DNA of 64,000 bases, taken from positions 493,475-557,474 of the forward strand of contig NZ_LN611423.1 in the NCBI RefSeq assembly GCF_000821245.2. The letters run 5' to 3'. The stretch is from Virgibacillus senegalensis. GTDB lineage: Bacteria; Bacillota; Bacilli; Bacillales; Amphibacillaceae. A program made the position numbers and the translations under genes. Below the pieces are notes generated by a model. The model was not told where the DNA came from. It saw nothing but the letters and a program-made list of their open reading frames with translations, and did not search any database. Shown here piece by piece: positions 10,307 through 22,181 of the stretch (its first letter is position 1; each line of letters starts with the position of its first letter).

Positions 10307-10666
10307 TTATGATTCTCGGTCCGTTTTTAAAAAAAATTGGTTACTAACCCAAAGTATAGTTGAACAATAAATGAATATTAATGCCATATCTAAATAACTA
10401 TCTATAAATAACAAGGCGAGTAATAAAGAAAACACTACGCATATTAAGTAATTCACAGTTTTACCTACATTTAGTTTTTGTGTCAAAAAATCAATCGCAA
10501 TTGTCAATACCGAGCCTAAAATAAGGAATCCTATGATATATAAACCTGTAACAAGGAAGATACTAAAACTTTGCTCGAATCTTATATACGTCAACATCCC
10601 TATTGTTATGGTTAAAATTAAGAAAGCAACCAATAACAAATTTATCCTATCTGTAATTTTCATCAT
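10307..10666 (-). CDS. Uncharacterised small integral membrane protein
   Basis: About 119 residues with four predicted hydrophobic helices and short charged ends; no family recognised. An in-frame GTG at 10673-10675 overlaps the ribosome site GAGGTG, so the start is more likely ATG at 10664-10666 or the adjacent ATG, five or eight bases after that site. Its codons are AT-rich compared with the ribosomal genes beside it. It lies in the insert between the rpsI-end repeats and converges with the plus-strand gene at 9803. Confidence 0.65.
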   Translation of the reverse strand: MMKITDRINLLLVAFLILTITIGMLTYIRFEQSFSIFLVTGLYIIGFLILGSVLTIAIDFLTQKLNVGKTVNYLICVVFSLLLALLFIDSYLDMALIFIYCSTILWVSNQFFLKTDRES

Positions 10667-10686
10667 GTATGTCACCTCACGAATAA

Positions 10687-10875
10687 AATCTAAACGGATT
10701 CGATGAAACCAGAAACCTACTAAAAATTATCGGTATGCCGCTTCAGCCTGACGGGATGAACAAATACTATCGGTTGGTCTATCGCCATGGAAAAATCCCT
10801 CTTCTGTCATCGGACCATTTCAGTCCTATTAAAAAGCAGAAATTGATATTAAATATAGAAGGCAGATTCCTATAG
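10687..10875 (+). pseudogene. C-terminal fragment of an unknown protein
   Basis: An open frame of 62 codons ending in TAG reads like real protein (it includes RNLLKIIGMPLQPDG and YYRLVYRHGKIPLL) but has a stop just upstream, no ribosome site and no good start codon. It is best explained as the tail end of a gene whose front was lost when the insert formed or decayed. Parent family not recognised; an internal ATG start giving a small peptide cannot be excluded. Confidence 0.4.
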
Positions 10876-11080
10876 TTCACTTGACTCCTAACAATATTGT
10901 GATTACAAAATGGTACTACATAAAACGTAAAACACCTATTAGTCAGAACCCCAACAGTATACATTGCCTGGGTCTCAGGAACATAGAGATACTGGTGACC
11001 CTTAGCCTCTTCCCTCTTTACAGTCTATAATCAATTAAAACATAAAAGAGAGAGTCAATTCCAAATTTGAACATGAAATA

Positions 11081-11111
11081 GCCCTCTCTGCTCGATAAGA
11101 GCAAAGAGGGC
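11081..11111 (-). terminator. Terminator downstream of rpsI
   Basis: Hairpin with arms GCCCTCT-C-TGCTC and GAGCA-A-AGAGGGC around a 5-base loop, 25 bp past the rpsI stop. The following T tract is short, so strength is uncertain. Confidence 0.55.
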
Positions 11112-11135
11112 CAACCCTTGGTATATAAGGTTTTA

Positions 11136-11177
11136 TTAACGCTTCGAGAATTGTGGTGCACGACGAGCGCCTTTAAG
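11136..11177 (-). repeat. rpsI 3' end, intact copy of the att-like repeat
   Basis: Partner of the direct repeat at 9496-9537. This copy forms the last 14 codons of functional rpsI, including the stop. Confidence 0.85.
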
Positions 11178-11528
11178 ACCGTATTTCTTACGTTCTTTCA
11201 TGCGGGAGTCGCGAGTAAGGTAGCCTTCTCTTTTAAGAGCAGAACGGTATTCTGGATCTGCTTCAAGTAAGGCACGGGCTACACCGTGGCGGATTGCTCC
11301 AGCTTGGCCGGTAAATCCTCCACCGTCTACGTTTACTAATACATCGTAGCTTCCTTCTGTTTCTGTAGCAGCTAAAGGCTGCTTAATGATTGTACGAAGT
11401 GTTTCGTATGGGAAATAGCTTTCAGCGTCACGATTATTTACAACGATACGTCCAGTTCCTGGTACCAAACGTACGCGTGCAGTTGAGCTTTTACGGCGTC
11501 CGGTGCCGTAGTATTGTACTTGTGCCAC
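11136..11528 (-). CDS. rpsI: Ribosomal protein S9 (uS9)
   Basis: 130 residues, full length. S9 binds the head of the 30S subunit; its basic C-terminal tail, ending SKR, reaches the P-site tRNA. The start is GTG at 11526-11528 after AAAGGAGG. It follows rplM by 20 bp in a two-gene operon. The last 42 bases are duplicated at 9496-9537, so the gene end seems to have served as an integration site while the protein stayed intact. Confidence 0.97.
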   Translation of the reverse strand: MAQVQYYGTGRRKSSTARVRLVPGTGRIVVNNRDAESYFPYETLRTIIKQPLAATETEGSYDVLVNVDGGGFTGQAGAIRHGVARALLEADPEYRSALKREGYLTRDSRMKERKKYGLKGARRAPQFSKR

Positions 11529-11548
11529 TATCGTTTACCTCCTTTGAA

Positions 11549-11986
11549 TTATCCGCGAAGCTGGTATGCTTCAGGTTTTTGTGCTTGATGATTATGATCC
11601 GGGCCACGGAATACGTGCAATTTCTTACCCATTTTACGGCCAAGGCTGCCTTTTGGAAGCATTCCTTTTACAGTAAGTTCGAGCATTTGCTCAGGGTATT
11701 TCGTACGCATTTCGTTAGCATTACGCTGCTTCAAACCACCTGGGTGGTTAGAGTGACGGTAATACATTTTATCGTTTAACTTGTTACCAGTAAGTTCGAT
11801 TTTTTCAGCGTTTACGATGATTACGTGATCACCAGTGTCAGCATGCGGTGTGTATGTTGGTTTGTGCTTGCCACGAAGAATAGCAGCAACTTCACTTGCC
11901 AAACGTCCAAGCGTTTGTCCTTCAGCATCCACAACAAGCCACTTGCGTTCAATATTATTTTCATTCGCCATGAAAGTTGTGCGCAT
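11549..11986 (-). CDS. rplM: Ribosomal protein L13 (uL13)
   Basis: 145 residues, the usual Bacillus length, with the short [10 protein letters not shown] leader seen in this genus group. It is an early 23S-binding protein of the 50S subunit. The start follows CAGGAGGTAACTGATC. First gene of rplM-rpsI, with its own promoter and a roughly 200-nt leader that may respond to L13. Confidence 0.97.
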   Translation of the reverse strand: MRTTFMANENNIERKWLVVDAEGQTLGRLASEVAAILRGKHKPTYTPHADTGDHVIIVNAEKIELTGNKLNDKMYYRHSNHPGGLKQRNANEMRTKYPEQMLELTVKGMLPKGSLGRKMGKKLHVFRGPDHNHQAQKPEAYQLRG

Positions 11987-12059
11987 GATCAGTTACCTCC
12001 TGAATTTCAATTTCCATAATCTTTTATCTAACTTCGACTTCCCATACCCACATGATTTA

Positions 12060-12093
12060 GAACAAGATTGCTGTACAGTGCAGCTGTCTGTTC
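12060..12093 (-). ncRNA. Probable L13 leader hairpin
   Basis: In the roughly 200-nt 5' UTR of rplM a two-step hairpin forms: GAACA pairs with TGTTC outside and GCTG with CAGC inside. Firmicutes carry an L13-type autoregulatory leader at this place. Position and structure fit; sequence match to the family was not tested. Confidence 0.4.
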
Positions 12094-12192
12094 TCCACAT
12101 CATAAGGATTGGGCAGATTGCGTATTTCATCTATTCTACACGAATTAACTTTCCGGGGCTAATCGTGGTATAGAAATAAAATGCCATTAATC

Positions 12193-12221
12193 ATACTATA
12201 ACAATTAAGCTTGAATGTCAA
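12193..12221 (-). promoter_or_regulatory. Promoter of rplM-rpsI
   Basis: Minus strand TTGACA (12216-12221), 17 bp, TAGTAT (12193-12198): a near-consensus sigma-A promoter between truA and rplM. Confidence 0.8.
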
Positions 12222-12260
12222 GGAAATGTTACACTAGGAGCCGTTGTTTTGCAGCAAGTT

Positions 12261-13013
12261 TTATTGATCGTCCCGATAAGTGACGTTCCAAAGAAACAAG
12301 CCTTGGGGAGGCGCGGTTTCTCCTGCTTCCTTCCGGTCCTCGGCAGCAATCACCTCCGGGATAGAGCCGGCGCTTCTTTTCCCTTTGCCAATTTCCAGCA
12401 GTGTTCCCACTAAAATTCGAACCATATTATATAAAAATCCGCTTCCTTTAAAAGAAAAGACGATCATGTCTCCTTCTCTGTGGCAGGTTGCTTGATAGAT
12501 TGTACGGATTTTATCTCCTTGCAAGTCTGTTTTAGCTGAGCAGAAAGAAGAAAAATCATGCCTGCCTTCTAACAAGGCACAAGCTTTCTGCATTGCTTCC
12601 ACATCGATTTCACCTCGATTGCGCCAGCAAAAATGACGTTGAAATACATCGTTGTCCTCTGCATTCAAAACAAAATACCGATACTCTTTTTCCCTCACAT
12701 CATAGCGCGAGTGAAACGTATCATGAACTTTAACAGTCTGTGTCACTTGCACATCATCAGGCAGTAAAGCATTCAATGCTTTTTTCCAATTTGCTTCCGG
12801 CATTTGTATATCCGTGTCAAAGTGGATGACCTGGCCTTTTGCATGGACACCGGCATCCGTCCTCCCAGAGGCTACTACTCTGACTAATTTTCCTTTATGC
12901 ATTTTGCCCAGCGCTTTTTCTATTTCTTCCTGAACAGTACGTCCATTTGGCTGGATTTGATATCCGGAGAAATTCGTACCATCATAGCTAATAACACATT
13001 TTATCCGTCCCAC
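12261..13013 (-). CDS. truA: tRNA pseudouridine(38-40) synthase TruA
   Basis: 250 residues. It converts uridines 38-40 in the anticodon stem of many tRNAs to pseudouridine. The catalytic motif GRTDAGVHA places the essential Asp at residue 53. Full length for the family. It lies 20 bp downstream of ecfT and is probably the last gene of the ecfA1-ecfA2-ecfT-truA unit, as in B. subtilis. Confidence 0.96.
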   Translation of the reverse strand: MGRIKCVISYDGTNFSGYQIQPNGRTVQEEIEKALGKMHKGKLVRVVASGRTDAGVHAKGQVIHFDTDIQMPEANWKKALNALLPDDVQVTQTVKVHDTFHSRYDVREKEYRYFVLNAEDNDVFQRHFCWRNRGEIDVEAMQKACALLEGRHDFSSFCSAKTDLQGDKIRTIYQATCHREGDMIVFSFKGSGFLYNMVRILVGTLLEIGKGKRSAGSIPEVIAAEDRKEAGETAPPQGLFLWNVTYRDDQ

Positions 13014-13033
13014 TATCTTCTAAACCCACTTTC

Positions 13034-13831
13034 CTAGTCACGTATGATAAATAACAAAAGCACCACCAAAGCAAATAGGGTGTACACGATGATGTCCAAT
13101 CGTCCGGTTTTTAATTCCCGCAGTTTCGTCCTGCCTTCCCCGCCTTGATAGCCTCTTGCTTCCATAGCCATCGCTAATTCTTCCGCACGTTTAAACGCAC
13201 TAATGAACAAGGGAACTAACAATGGCACTACTGCCTGAATCCGCTCCTTAGCTGTTCCAGTCCGGAAATCCACCCCTCTGGAGGCCTGTGCTTTAGAGAT
13301 TTTCTCAGTTTCCTGCATTAAGGTAGGAATGAATCGCAGGGAAATCGACATCATTAGCGCCAGCTCATGGACAGGAAACTTTATTTTTTTCAAAGGTTGC
13401 AGAAGGCTCTCTATCGCGTCGGTTATTTCAATCGGAGTAGTCGTGAGTGTTAATAGCGAGGTCACCATGATCAGCAGGAAAAACCGCAACGATATTGCAG
13501 CCCCCTGAGCAACCGCTCCTGAATAAACAGGATAGGAAAAAACACGGAAGAGTACATCCCCTTCCTTTGTTACAATTAAATGCAAGAGGAATGTAAAGAC
13601 AATCAAAAACCATACAGGGGTCAGTCCCTTAAGTATATAAGAAAAATGAATCCTGGTTATCAGCGCGCTTAACAGGGAGAACACTGTCAGTAATCCATAG
13701 CTCCAAATCGAATTGGCGAAAAATACGACAATCACAAATAGAAAAATGACAATCATCTTTGTCCGTGGATCTAACCGATGAACAATAGAGTCACCTGGAA
13801 CATATTGACCAATAATGAAGGCATTATTCAT
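13034..13831 (-). CDS. ecfT: ECF transporter transmembrane subunit EcfT
   Basis: 265 residues with about five or six membrane helices. EcfT couples the ATPases EcfA1/EcfA2 to exchangeable substrate-binding S subunits for vitamins and cofactors. The family coupling motifs are seen as ISKAQASRG (about 180) and MAMEARGY (about 222). It overlaps the end of ecfA2 by 8 bp, indicating translational coupling. No S subunit is encoded nearby, typical of group II ECF modules that serve several S units. Confidence 0.96.
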   Translation of the reverse strand: MNNAFIIGQYVPGDSIVHRLDPRTKMIVIFLFVIVVFFANSIWSYGLLTVFSLLSALITRIHFSYILKGLTPVWFLIVFTFLLHLIVTKEGDVLFRVFSYPVYSGAVAQGAAISLRFFLLIMVTSLLTLTTTPIEITDAIESLLQPLKKIKFPVHELALMMSISLRFIPTLMQETEKISKAQASRGVDFRTGTAKERIQAVVPLLVPLFISAFKRAEELAMAMEARGYQGGEGRTKLRELKTGRLDIIVYTLFALVVLLLFIIRD

Positions 13832-14696
13832 TTTGGTTCTCCCCTTTCACGATCGAAGCTAATTCCTCTGCCAATTCCTCGATTGTCTGCCCATGATAGG
13901 AGAGATCCACTTGGAATCTATCTTTGGCTTTCATGATGAACTGGATGACTTCCGGTACATCCAGCTGTACCCGCTGGAGAGCCTCTTTTCGTGTGAACAC
14001 TTCTTCAGGTTTTCCTTCCAGATACTTTTCCCCATTATTCAAAATGATGACATGGTCGGCATATGCTAATGCGTCTTCCATACTGTGTGTCACTAGTATT
14101 GTCGTTAAACCTTTTTGCTTATGAAGCTGGTAGAACATATCCATCATTTCTTTTTGTCCCCGGGGGTCCAGTCCTGCAGTGGGCTCGTCCAAAACAAGCA
14201 GCTCTGGCTGAACAGCCAGCACACCTGCTATCGCCACTCTTCTCATCTGCCCCCCGCTCAGTTCAAAAGGAGAACGGCCAAGCAGCTCATCTGGTAACTG
14301 AACAGCTTGCAAGGATTGCCTGACACGCTTTTCGACTTCCTCCCGATTGACACCAAAGTTTAACGGTCCAAAGGCAATATCTTTGTAAACCGTTTCTTCA
14401 AACAATTGGTGCTCAGGATATTGGAAAACAATCCCGACTCTGCTCCTGAGATCCTTGATTCTCTTTAGTTTTGCTTCTGGATGCAGTTGATAAGTACCGA
14501 TGTTTACGACACCCGCTGTAGGCTTTAACAAGCCGTTCAAGTGTTGAATCAACGTCGATTTTCCTGACCCTGTATGACCGATGACGGCAGTGAATGATCC
14601 TGAAGGAATCTCCATATCAAGCTCTTTAAGGGCTTTGTGTTCAAACGGTGTATTAGGTTGATAGGTGTAACTTACCTGTTTAAATGAAATCTCCAT
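13824..14696 (-). CDS. ecfA2: ECF transporter ATPase EcfA2
   Basis: 290 residues. ABC ATPase of the energy-coupling-factor module: Walker [10 protein letters not shown] (40-48), signature [13 protein letters not shown], Walker [13 protein letters not shown] and the H-loop His in THSMEDA. It forms a heterodimer with EcfA1. It overlaps the 3' end of ecfA1 by 25 bp and ecfT by 8 bp. Confidence 0.96.
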   Translation of the reverse strand: MEISFKQVSYTYQPNTPFEHKALKELDMEIPSGSFTAVIGHTGSGKSTLIQHLNGLLKPTAGVVNIGTYQLHPEAKLKRIKDLRSRVGIVFQYPEHQLFEETVYKDIAFGPLNFGVNREEVEKRVRQSLQAVQLPDELLGRSPFELSGGQMRRVAIAGVLAVQPELLVLDEPTAGLDPRGQKEMMDMFYQLHKQKGLTTILVTHSMEDALAYADHVIILNNGEKYLEGKPEEVFTRKEALQRVQLDVPEVIQFIMKAKDRFQVDLSYHGQTIEELAEELASIVKGENQNE

Positions 14697-15511
14697 AGTT
14701 CCTCCAACAGCTCGTCGTGATTCAATGGTTCTGAATCCATGAATATCCCCCGCTCCGTGAGTTCGGCAGCTAGCTTCGTAACAAAAGGTATATCGAGTCC
14801 GATTGTTTTCAGATCATCTCGTTTGGCAAAAACATTTTTTGGAGGAGCCTCCATCCATACTTTTCCCTCATTCATCACCAACACACGATCTGCACGCGTG
14901 ACTTCTTTCAAGTCGTGGGTAATGGTGATCAGTGAAACATCATCTTGTTCTTTGACAGCTATCACCGTGTTCATGATTTCCTTTCTGCCATTCGGATCAA
15001 GCATTGCAGTAGCTTCATCTAAAATGATAATCTGCGGGGAGACGGCTAGAACACCCGCTATTGCAATCCGCTGCTTTTGCCCGCCCGACAATCGATGTGG
15101 TTCATGTAACTCGTAATCTTCCATTCGAACGGCTGCAAGGCTGTCCTTTAAGCGGCTGATCATTTCTTCTCTGGGAATACCCCGATTCTCTAAACCAAAC
15201 GCGACATCATCCCGGACGGTGGTGCCAACAAACTGGTTGTCCGGATTTTGAAACACCATACCAACTTGCTTTCGAACATCCCAAATGGTTTCTTCATTCA
15301 CTTCCAGGTTATTTATCAGGACTTTTCCCTTTTGCGGAAACAATAGACCATTCATCAGTTTTGCAATCGTCGATTTCCCTGATCCATTGTGGCCGATTAC
15401 TGCTACCCATTCCGCACTATTAATTTCAAAAGAAACATCCCGCAGCACCCACGGCAGGTCTTCTCCATACCGAAACCAAACATGTTCAAATTTCATGACA
15501 TTCTTCCCCAA
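14672..15511 (-). CDS. ecfA1: ECF transporter ATPase EcfA1
   Basis: 279 residues from a TTG start at 15509-15511, chosen because AAAGGGGG lies seven bases upstream and the length then matches the family; the frame stays open to 15580 by chance. Motifs: Walker [10 protein letters not shown] (40-48), signature [13 protein letters not shown], Walker [13 protein letters not shown]. It pairs with EcfA2 to power vitamin uptake through EcfT. First gene of the ecf unit; the repeat region lies just upstream. Confidence 0.94.
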   Translation of the reverse strand: MGKNVMKFEHVWFRYGEDLPWVLRDVSFEINSAEWVAVIGHNGSGKSTIAKLMNGLLFPQKGKVLINNLEVNEETIWDVRKQVGMVFQNPDNQFVGTTVRDDVAFGLENRGIPREEMISRLKDSLAAVRMEDYELHEPHRLSGGQKQRIAIAGVLAVSPQIIILDEATAMLDPNGRKEIMNTVIAVKEQDDVSLITITHDLKEVTRADRVLVMNEGKVWMEAPPKNVFAKRDDLKTIGLDIPFVTKLAAELTERGIFMDSEPLNHDELLEELWRFHLNR

Positions 15512-15636
15512 GATGATTCCCCCTTTGGCAGTTCGACAATATTTCCCCGGAAATATCACCAATTTGTCGAATCCACTCAAATAGACACAGCAAACATTAA
15601 TATAAATAGAAAAGCGCAGGCGACTTGTTCACCCCT

Positions 15637-15707
15637 GACCAGCTTAAGACAAGTCTTGTCGTGGCGGTTTTTGCCACATAGAGGATTGGCTTAAGATCTC
15701 GAGGGGG
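15637..15707. repeat. Dispersed intergenic repeat, copy A
   Basis: 71 bp, 66 of 71 identical to 15822-15892 in direct orientation. It contains a hairpin GTGGC-loop-GCCAC and a palindrome GACAAG-T-CTTGTC. A short AAGCGCAGGCG motif precedes it at 15612. Repeats of this look are common between genes in Bacillaceae; that link is from memory and untested. Confidence 0.8.
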
Positions 15708-15821
15708 GTAGACGCCTGAGCTGGACAAAGACAAGCGCAGGCGCCCCTGTTTAAAGGAATACAGACTGAATGCGCCACGTCCTGTAGCAACGCCTGCATG
15801 ACCCACATCGTGTAGGCCTCC

Positions 15822-15892
15822 GACCAGCTTACGGCAAGACTTGTCGTGGCGGTTTTTGCCACATAAAGGATTGGCTTAAGACCTCGAGGGGG
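15822..15892. repeat. Dispersed intergenic repeat, copy B
   Basis: Second copy of the 71-bp unit with 5 mismatches to copy A. A second AAGCGCAGGCG motif lies at 15733, so the whole unit is duplicated, with about 80 bp of extra sequence between motif and core in this copy. Confidence 0.8.
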
Positions 15893-15935
15893 CCGGTGTT
15901 GCCAGTATTACGCTAGACTTTTAAATGATAGTAAA

Positions 15936-15985
15936 ACAAAAAAGGGCCGGGATTCACCTCATGGAAGAGATTCTGTCCTGCCCTT
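15936..15985 (-). terminator. Terminator after rplQ
   Basis: Minus-strand stem AAGGGC-A-GG with CC-G-GCCCTT (arms 15977-15985 and 15942-15950) followed by six T. It closes the S10-spc-alpha transcription unit. Confidence 0.65.
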
Positions 15986-16003
15986 CAAGCAATTGCTTTT
16001 AAA

Positions 16004-16357
16004 TTAAACCAACTCGATAATCGCCATTTCTGCACCGTCACCACGACGCGGTCCCAATTTAAGGACACGTGTGTAACCGCCTTGACGCTCTTCATAGCGT
16101 GCAGCGATATCAGAGAATAGTTTTTGGATGGCATCTTCGTTTTCGTTTGCTTCTGCATTGTATAGGAATGATGCAGCTTGACGACGTGCGTGAAGATCGC
16201 CGCGCTTTCCAAGCGTAATCATTTTTTCAACAACAGAACGAAGTTCCTTTGCCTTCGCCTCAGTAGTTTCTAATCGTTCATGAATAATCAAGTCTGTGGC
16301 AAGGTTGCGAAGTAGTGCCATACGTACATCAGTTGTACGACCTAGTTTTCTAGCCAT
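16004..16357 (-). CDS. rplQ: Ribosomal protein L17 (bL17)
   Basis: 117 residues, close to the Bacillus norm. L17 sits near the 50S tunnel exit. Last gene of the alpha operon, 45 bp after rpoA, followed by a terminator. Confidence 0.97.
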   Translation of the reverse strand: MARKLGRTTDVRMALLRNLATDLIIHERLETTEAKAKELRSVVEKMITLGKRGDLHARRQAASFLYNAEANENEDAIQKLFSDIAARYEERQGGYTRVLKLGPRRGDGAEMAIIELV

Positions 16358-16402
16358 GGATTATCCCTCCCTTTTTCGGAATTTCTAAAGGTGTCTATTC
16401 AA

Positions 16403-17347
16403 TTAATCTTCTTTGCGTAAGCCTAGACCAAGATCCTCTAGTTTATGTTTTACTTCTTCTAATGATTTGCGGCCAAGATTACGAACTTTCATCATATCTT
16501 CTTCCGACTTATGAGCAAGCTCTTGTACCGTATTGATTCCGGCACGCTTTAGGCAATTGTAGGAACGGACGGATAGATCCAATTCTTCGATTGTCATTTC
16601 CAGTACTTTTTCTTTTTGATCTTCTTCTTTCTCGATCATAATTTCAGCACTTTGCGCTTCATCTGTAAGTCCTACGAAAATATTCAGATGTTCCGTGTAA
16701 ATCTTAGCACCCAATGAAACAGCCTCTTCAGGTCGTATGCTTCCATCAGTCCAAACATCCAACGTCAGTTTATCGAAGTTAGTGATCTGGCCGACACGTG
16801 TATTTTCCACTTGGTAAGTCACACGTTCCACCGGAGTGAAAATCGAGTCAACCGGAATGACGCCGATTGGCAAATCTTCGTGATTATTTGCCTCTGCTGG
16901 ACGATATCCGCGGCCGCGTTCAGCTGCAATCTTCATGCGCAAATGAGCATTTTCGCCCAACGTAGCAATATGAAGATCCGGGTTCAATACTTCCACATCA
17001 CTGTCATAAGTGATGTCGGCAGCTGTAACTTTTCCTTCTCCCTGAACATCGATTTCCAATGTTTTTTCTTCATCGGAATAGATTTTAAGAGCCAGCTTTT
17101 TCAAATTCAAAATAATGGTTGTCACGTCTTCTACTACTCCATCGATCGTAGAAAACTCATGAAGCACTCCATCGATTTGAATTGATGTCACAGCAGCGCC
17201 AGGAAGTGAGGATAAAAGGATACGACGCAAGGAGTTTCCTAGTGTAGTTCCATATCCACGTTCAAGCGGTTCTACGACGAACTTGCCAAAGGTAGCGTCA
17301 TCGCTCACCTCGACCGTTTCAATCTTTGGCTTTTCAATCTCAATCAT
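16403..17347 (-). CDS. rpoA: RNA polymerase alpha subunit
   Basis: 314 residues, full length. The N-terminal domain (about 1-230) dimerises and nucleates core assembly; after a linker, the C-terminal domain (about 245-314), with [17 protein letters not shown] and [11 protein letters not shown], contacts UP elements and activators. The start follows GAAGGAGGGTTTAATTA. A 230-bp leader with its own promoter separates it from rpsK. Confidence 0.98.
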   Translation of the reverse strand: MIEIEKPKIETVEVSDDATFGKFVVEPLERGYGTTLGNSLRRILLSSLPGAAVTSIQIDGVLHEFSTIDGVVEDVTTIILNLKKLALKIYSDEEKTLEIDVQGEGKVTAADITYDSDVEVLNPDLHIATLGENAHLRMKIAAERGRGYRPAEANNHEDLPIGVIPVDSIFTPVERVTYQVENTRVGQITNFDKLTLDVWTDGSIRPEEAVSLGAKIYTEHLNIFVGLTDEAQSAEIMIEKEEDQKEKVLEMTIEELDLSVRSYNCLKRAGINTVQELAHKSEEDMMKVRNLGRKSLEEVKHKLEDLGLGLRKED

Positions 17348-17379
17348 TAATTAAACCCTCCTTCAAAACGTCGAAACCC

Positions 17380-17404
17380 CGGTTAGACGTTATCGGTCTA
17401 ACCG
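17380..17404 (-). promoter_or_regulatory. Hairpin 1 in the rpoA leader
   Basis: Perfect 9-bp stem CGGTTAGAC/GTCTAACCG with a 7-base loop, ending about 32 bp before the rpoA start. No T run follows, so it is not an intrinsic terminator; an mRNA stabiliser, processing site or protein-binding element is possible. Confidence 0.5.
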
Positions 17405-17486
17405 AAATTCCCCAGGTAGGCAGTTACCGTTCTCTGCACTATGCAACTTCGTATGCTGTTCTGTCATTTGCGATGCTGTAGGGCAT

Positions 17487-17513
17487 CCAGATTAGACCGT
17501 CGATCTAGTCTGG
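17487..17513 (-). promoter_or_regulatory. Hairpin 2 in the rpoA leader
   Basis: Stem CCAGA-x-TAGA with TCTA-x-TCTGG around a 7-base loop, a short distance downstream of the rpoA promoter. Together with hairpin 1 it makes a structured 5' UTR between rpsK and rpoA. Confidence 0.5.
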
Positions 17514-17531
17514 TATCCTGCATTTTTAGCT

Positions 17532-17560
17532 ATCATAACCCATTATAGACAGGGTGACAA
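17532..17560 (-). promoter_or_regulatory. Internal promoter for rpoA-rplQ
   Basis: Minus strand TTGTCA (17555-17560), 17 bp, TATGAT (17532-17537), located 17 bp past the rpsK stop. It would allow rpoA-rplQ to be transcribed apart from the long ribosomal operon. Confidence 0.65.
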
Positions 17561-17576
17561 ATTATATACGGATAAA

Positions 17577-17966
17577 TTAAACACGACGACGTTTTGGTGG
17601 GCGGCAGCCATTGTGAGGAACTGGCGTTACGTCACGAATAGCTGTAACTTCTAAACCTGCTGCTTGAAGTGAACGGATTGCTGCTTCACGTCCAGCACCA
17701 GGACCCTTAACTGTTACTTCCAAAGTTTTTAAACCGTGCTCCATACCTGCTTTTGCAGCAGCTTCAGCAGCCATTTGGGCAGCAAAAGGAGTAGATTTAC
17801 GGGAACCTTTGAAACCAAGAGCGCCAGCGCTGCTCCAGCTTACAACGTTACCTTGAACATCAGTGATGGTTACAATGGTGTTGTTGAAAGTCGAACGGAT
17901 ATGAGCCACACCACTGTCAATATTCTTTTTCACACGACGTTTCCGTGTATTTGTTTTACGTGCCAT
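17577..17966 (-). CDS. rpsK: Ribosomal protein S11 (uS11)
   Basis: 129 residues. S11 lies on the 30S platform at the mRNA exit channel. The conserved [11 protein letters not shown] tail is intact. Start after AAAGGAGGTTAGTTAATCA. Between rpsM and rpoA in the usual order. Confidence 0.98.
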   Translation of the reverse strand: MARKTNTRKRRVKKNIDSGVAHIRSTFNNTIVTITDVQGNVVSWSSAGALGFKGSRKSTPFAAQMAAEAAAKAGMEHGLKTLEVTVKGPGAGREAAIRSLQAAGLEVTAIRDVTPVPHNGCRPPKRRRV

Positions 17967-17988
17967 TGATTAACTAACCTCCTTTAGC

Positions 17989-18354
17989 TTATTTTCTCTT
18001 GTTAGCAATTGTACGACGCGGGCCTTTACGAGTACGAGAGTTGTTTTTCGTTCTTTGTCCACGCAATGGAAGCCCTCTGCGGTGGCGAATACCACGATAA
18101 GAACCGATTTCGATCAAGCGTTTGATGTTTAGGGATACTTCTCGGCGAAGGTCACCCTCAACAGTGAACCGTTCTACTGCTTGACGGATTCTTGCCTGCT
18201 CATCTTCGGTTAAATCACGAACTCGTGTATCTTCTGAAACTCCAGCTTCTTTCAGTACTTCTTTTGCAGTTGTTTTTCCAATACCATAGATATAGGTAAG
18301 AGAAATGACTACACGTTTATCACGCGGAATATCAATACCAGCAATACGTGCCAT
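17989..18354 (-). CDS. rpsM: Ribosomal protein S13 (uS13)
   Basis: 121 residues, standard length. S13 forms intersubunit bridges with the 50S and contacts P-site tRNA through its basic tail ([11 protein letters not shown]). It follows rpmJ and precedes rpsK with 22 bp spacing. Confidence 0.98.
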   Translation of the reverse strand: MARIAGIDIPRDKRVVISLTYIYGIGKTTAKEVLKEAGVSEDTRVRDLTEDEQARIRQAVERFTVEGDLRREVSLNIKRLIEIGSYRGIRHRRGLPLRGQRTKNNSRTRKGPRRTIANKRK

Positions 18355-18377
18355 TAGATACGTGCACCTCCTTCAAA

Positions 18378-18716
<339 letters not shown>

Positions 18717-18739
<23 letters not shown>

Positions 18740-19052
18740 CGAGTTGATCTCCCTTCTTCAAATCAGTCACTACTTCATTGACAAATTTTGATAGAGCGAA
18801 ACGCAGCTTACCATTTGTTACGCGACCAGTTTCTAGAAGGCTGTTCTGGACTTCTGGAGAGATGTAATCCATTAACTCAATATGATGCAAATTCTTCTTC
18901 TTCGGCCGATCATATTTTCTTTTCTCTCCATCAGCAAGCAAGACAAACCGATCATCAAGCATTTGAATGACGATCGCATATTGACCTGCTTCCCGTCCTC
19001 GTGCAATACGAACAACTTGACCTATTCGCGGACTCGACTCTGAATCACTCAA
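18717..19052 (-). CDS. ybzG: KOW-domain RNA-binding protein (L14e-like)
   Basis: About 111 residues with an N-terminal KOW motif ([20 protein letters not shown]) like that of archaeal and eukaryotic L14e. Such genes precede infA in many Firmicutes; the function is not established. The first in-frame TTG (19056-19058) is only three bases from GAAGG, so the TTG at 19050-19052, nine bases away, is the better start. It is preceded directly by the decayed map gene and overlaps infA. Confidence 0.85.
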
Positions 19053-19068
19053 CCACAATCACCTTCAC

Positions 19069-21712
<2,644 letters not shown>

Positions 21713-21713
<1 letters not shown>

Positions 21714-22150
21714 TAAATCACCTCAGTTTGACCGCCCGCTGCTTCGATAGCATCTTTCGCTGAAGCAGAGAACTTATGAGCTTTTACGGTAAGTTTCTTT
21801 TCAATAGTACCATTTCCAAGAACTTTAATGCCGGCTTTTAGCTTGCTGACAACACCAGTTTCAAGTAAAAGCTCAGGTGTAACTTCTGTACCTTCATCAA
21901 ATTGGTTAAGTGTATCCAGATTTACGATCGCAAACTCTTTACGGTGAATGTTGGTAAATCCGCGCTTAGGCAGACGTTGGAACAACGGCATTTGACCGCC
22001 TTCGAAACCAGGACGAGTACCGCCGCCTGAACGAGCTTTCTGTCCTTTATGTCCGCGCCCAGCTGTTTTTCCATTACCTGAAGACATTCCTCGACCTACA
22101 CGATTACGTTTTTTGCGAGCTTCTGCTGGCTTCAATTCATGAAGTTTCAT
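21713..22150 (-). CDS. rplO: Ribosomal protein L15 (uL15)
   Basis: 145 residues. L15 is a late-assembly 50S protein with a basic, glycine-rich N-terminal extension ([19 protein letters not shown]). Overlaps secY by one base. Confidence 0.98.
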
Positions 22151-22181
22151 GCGAGCACCTCCTCTTTGCGCTTTTCGTTAA

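Larger units (their letters stand above)
10676..11135. other. Intergenic, right end of the rpsI insert
   Basis: About 460 bp between the membrane-protein gene and rpsI. It holds a plus-strand gene fragment (10687-10875) and the rpsI terminator hairpin (11081-11111). B. subtilis has ybaJ and ybaK between rpsI and cwlD; neither is seen here. Confidence 0.5.
15512..15941. other. Intergenic with duplicated repeats, ecfA1-rplQ
   Basis: About 430 bp without a credible gene. It is filled by two related repeat units (15612-15730 and 15733-15900). Short open frames here are not supported by ribosome sites or protein-like composition. No clear promoter for ecfA1 was found between the repeats and the gene. 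Confidence 0.6.

Noticed and set aside
10779-10964. A 61-codon minus-strand frame in the rpsI insert
   Set aside because: Cys/Phe-rich, no ribosome site, and it overlaps a more protein-like plus-strand frame.
11987-12260. A 112-codon plus-strand frame over the rplM leader
   Set aside because: It is antisense to the promoter and leader and partly to rplM; no protein features.
15597-15862. Open frames in the ecfA1-rplQ gap and a possible CRISPR-like array
   Set aside because: The frames are within repeats without ribosome sites; only two copies with unequal spacing exist, so it is not a CRISPR array.
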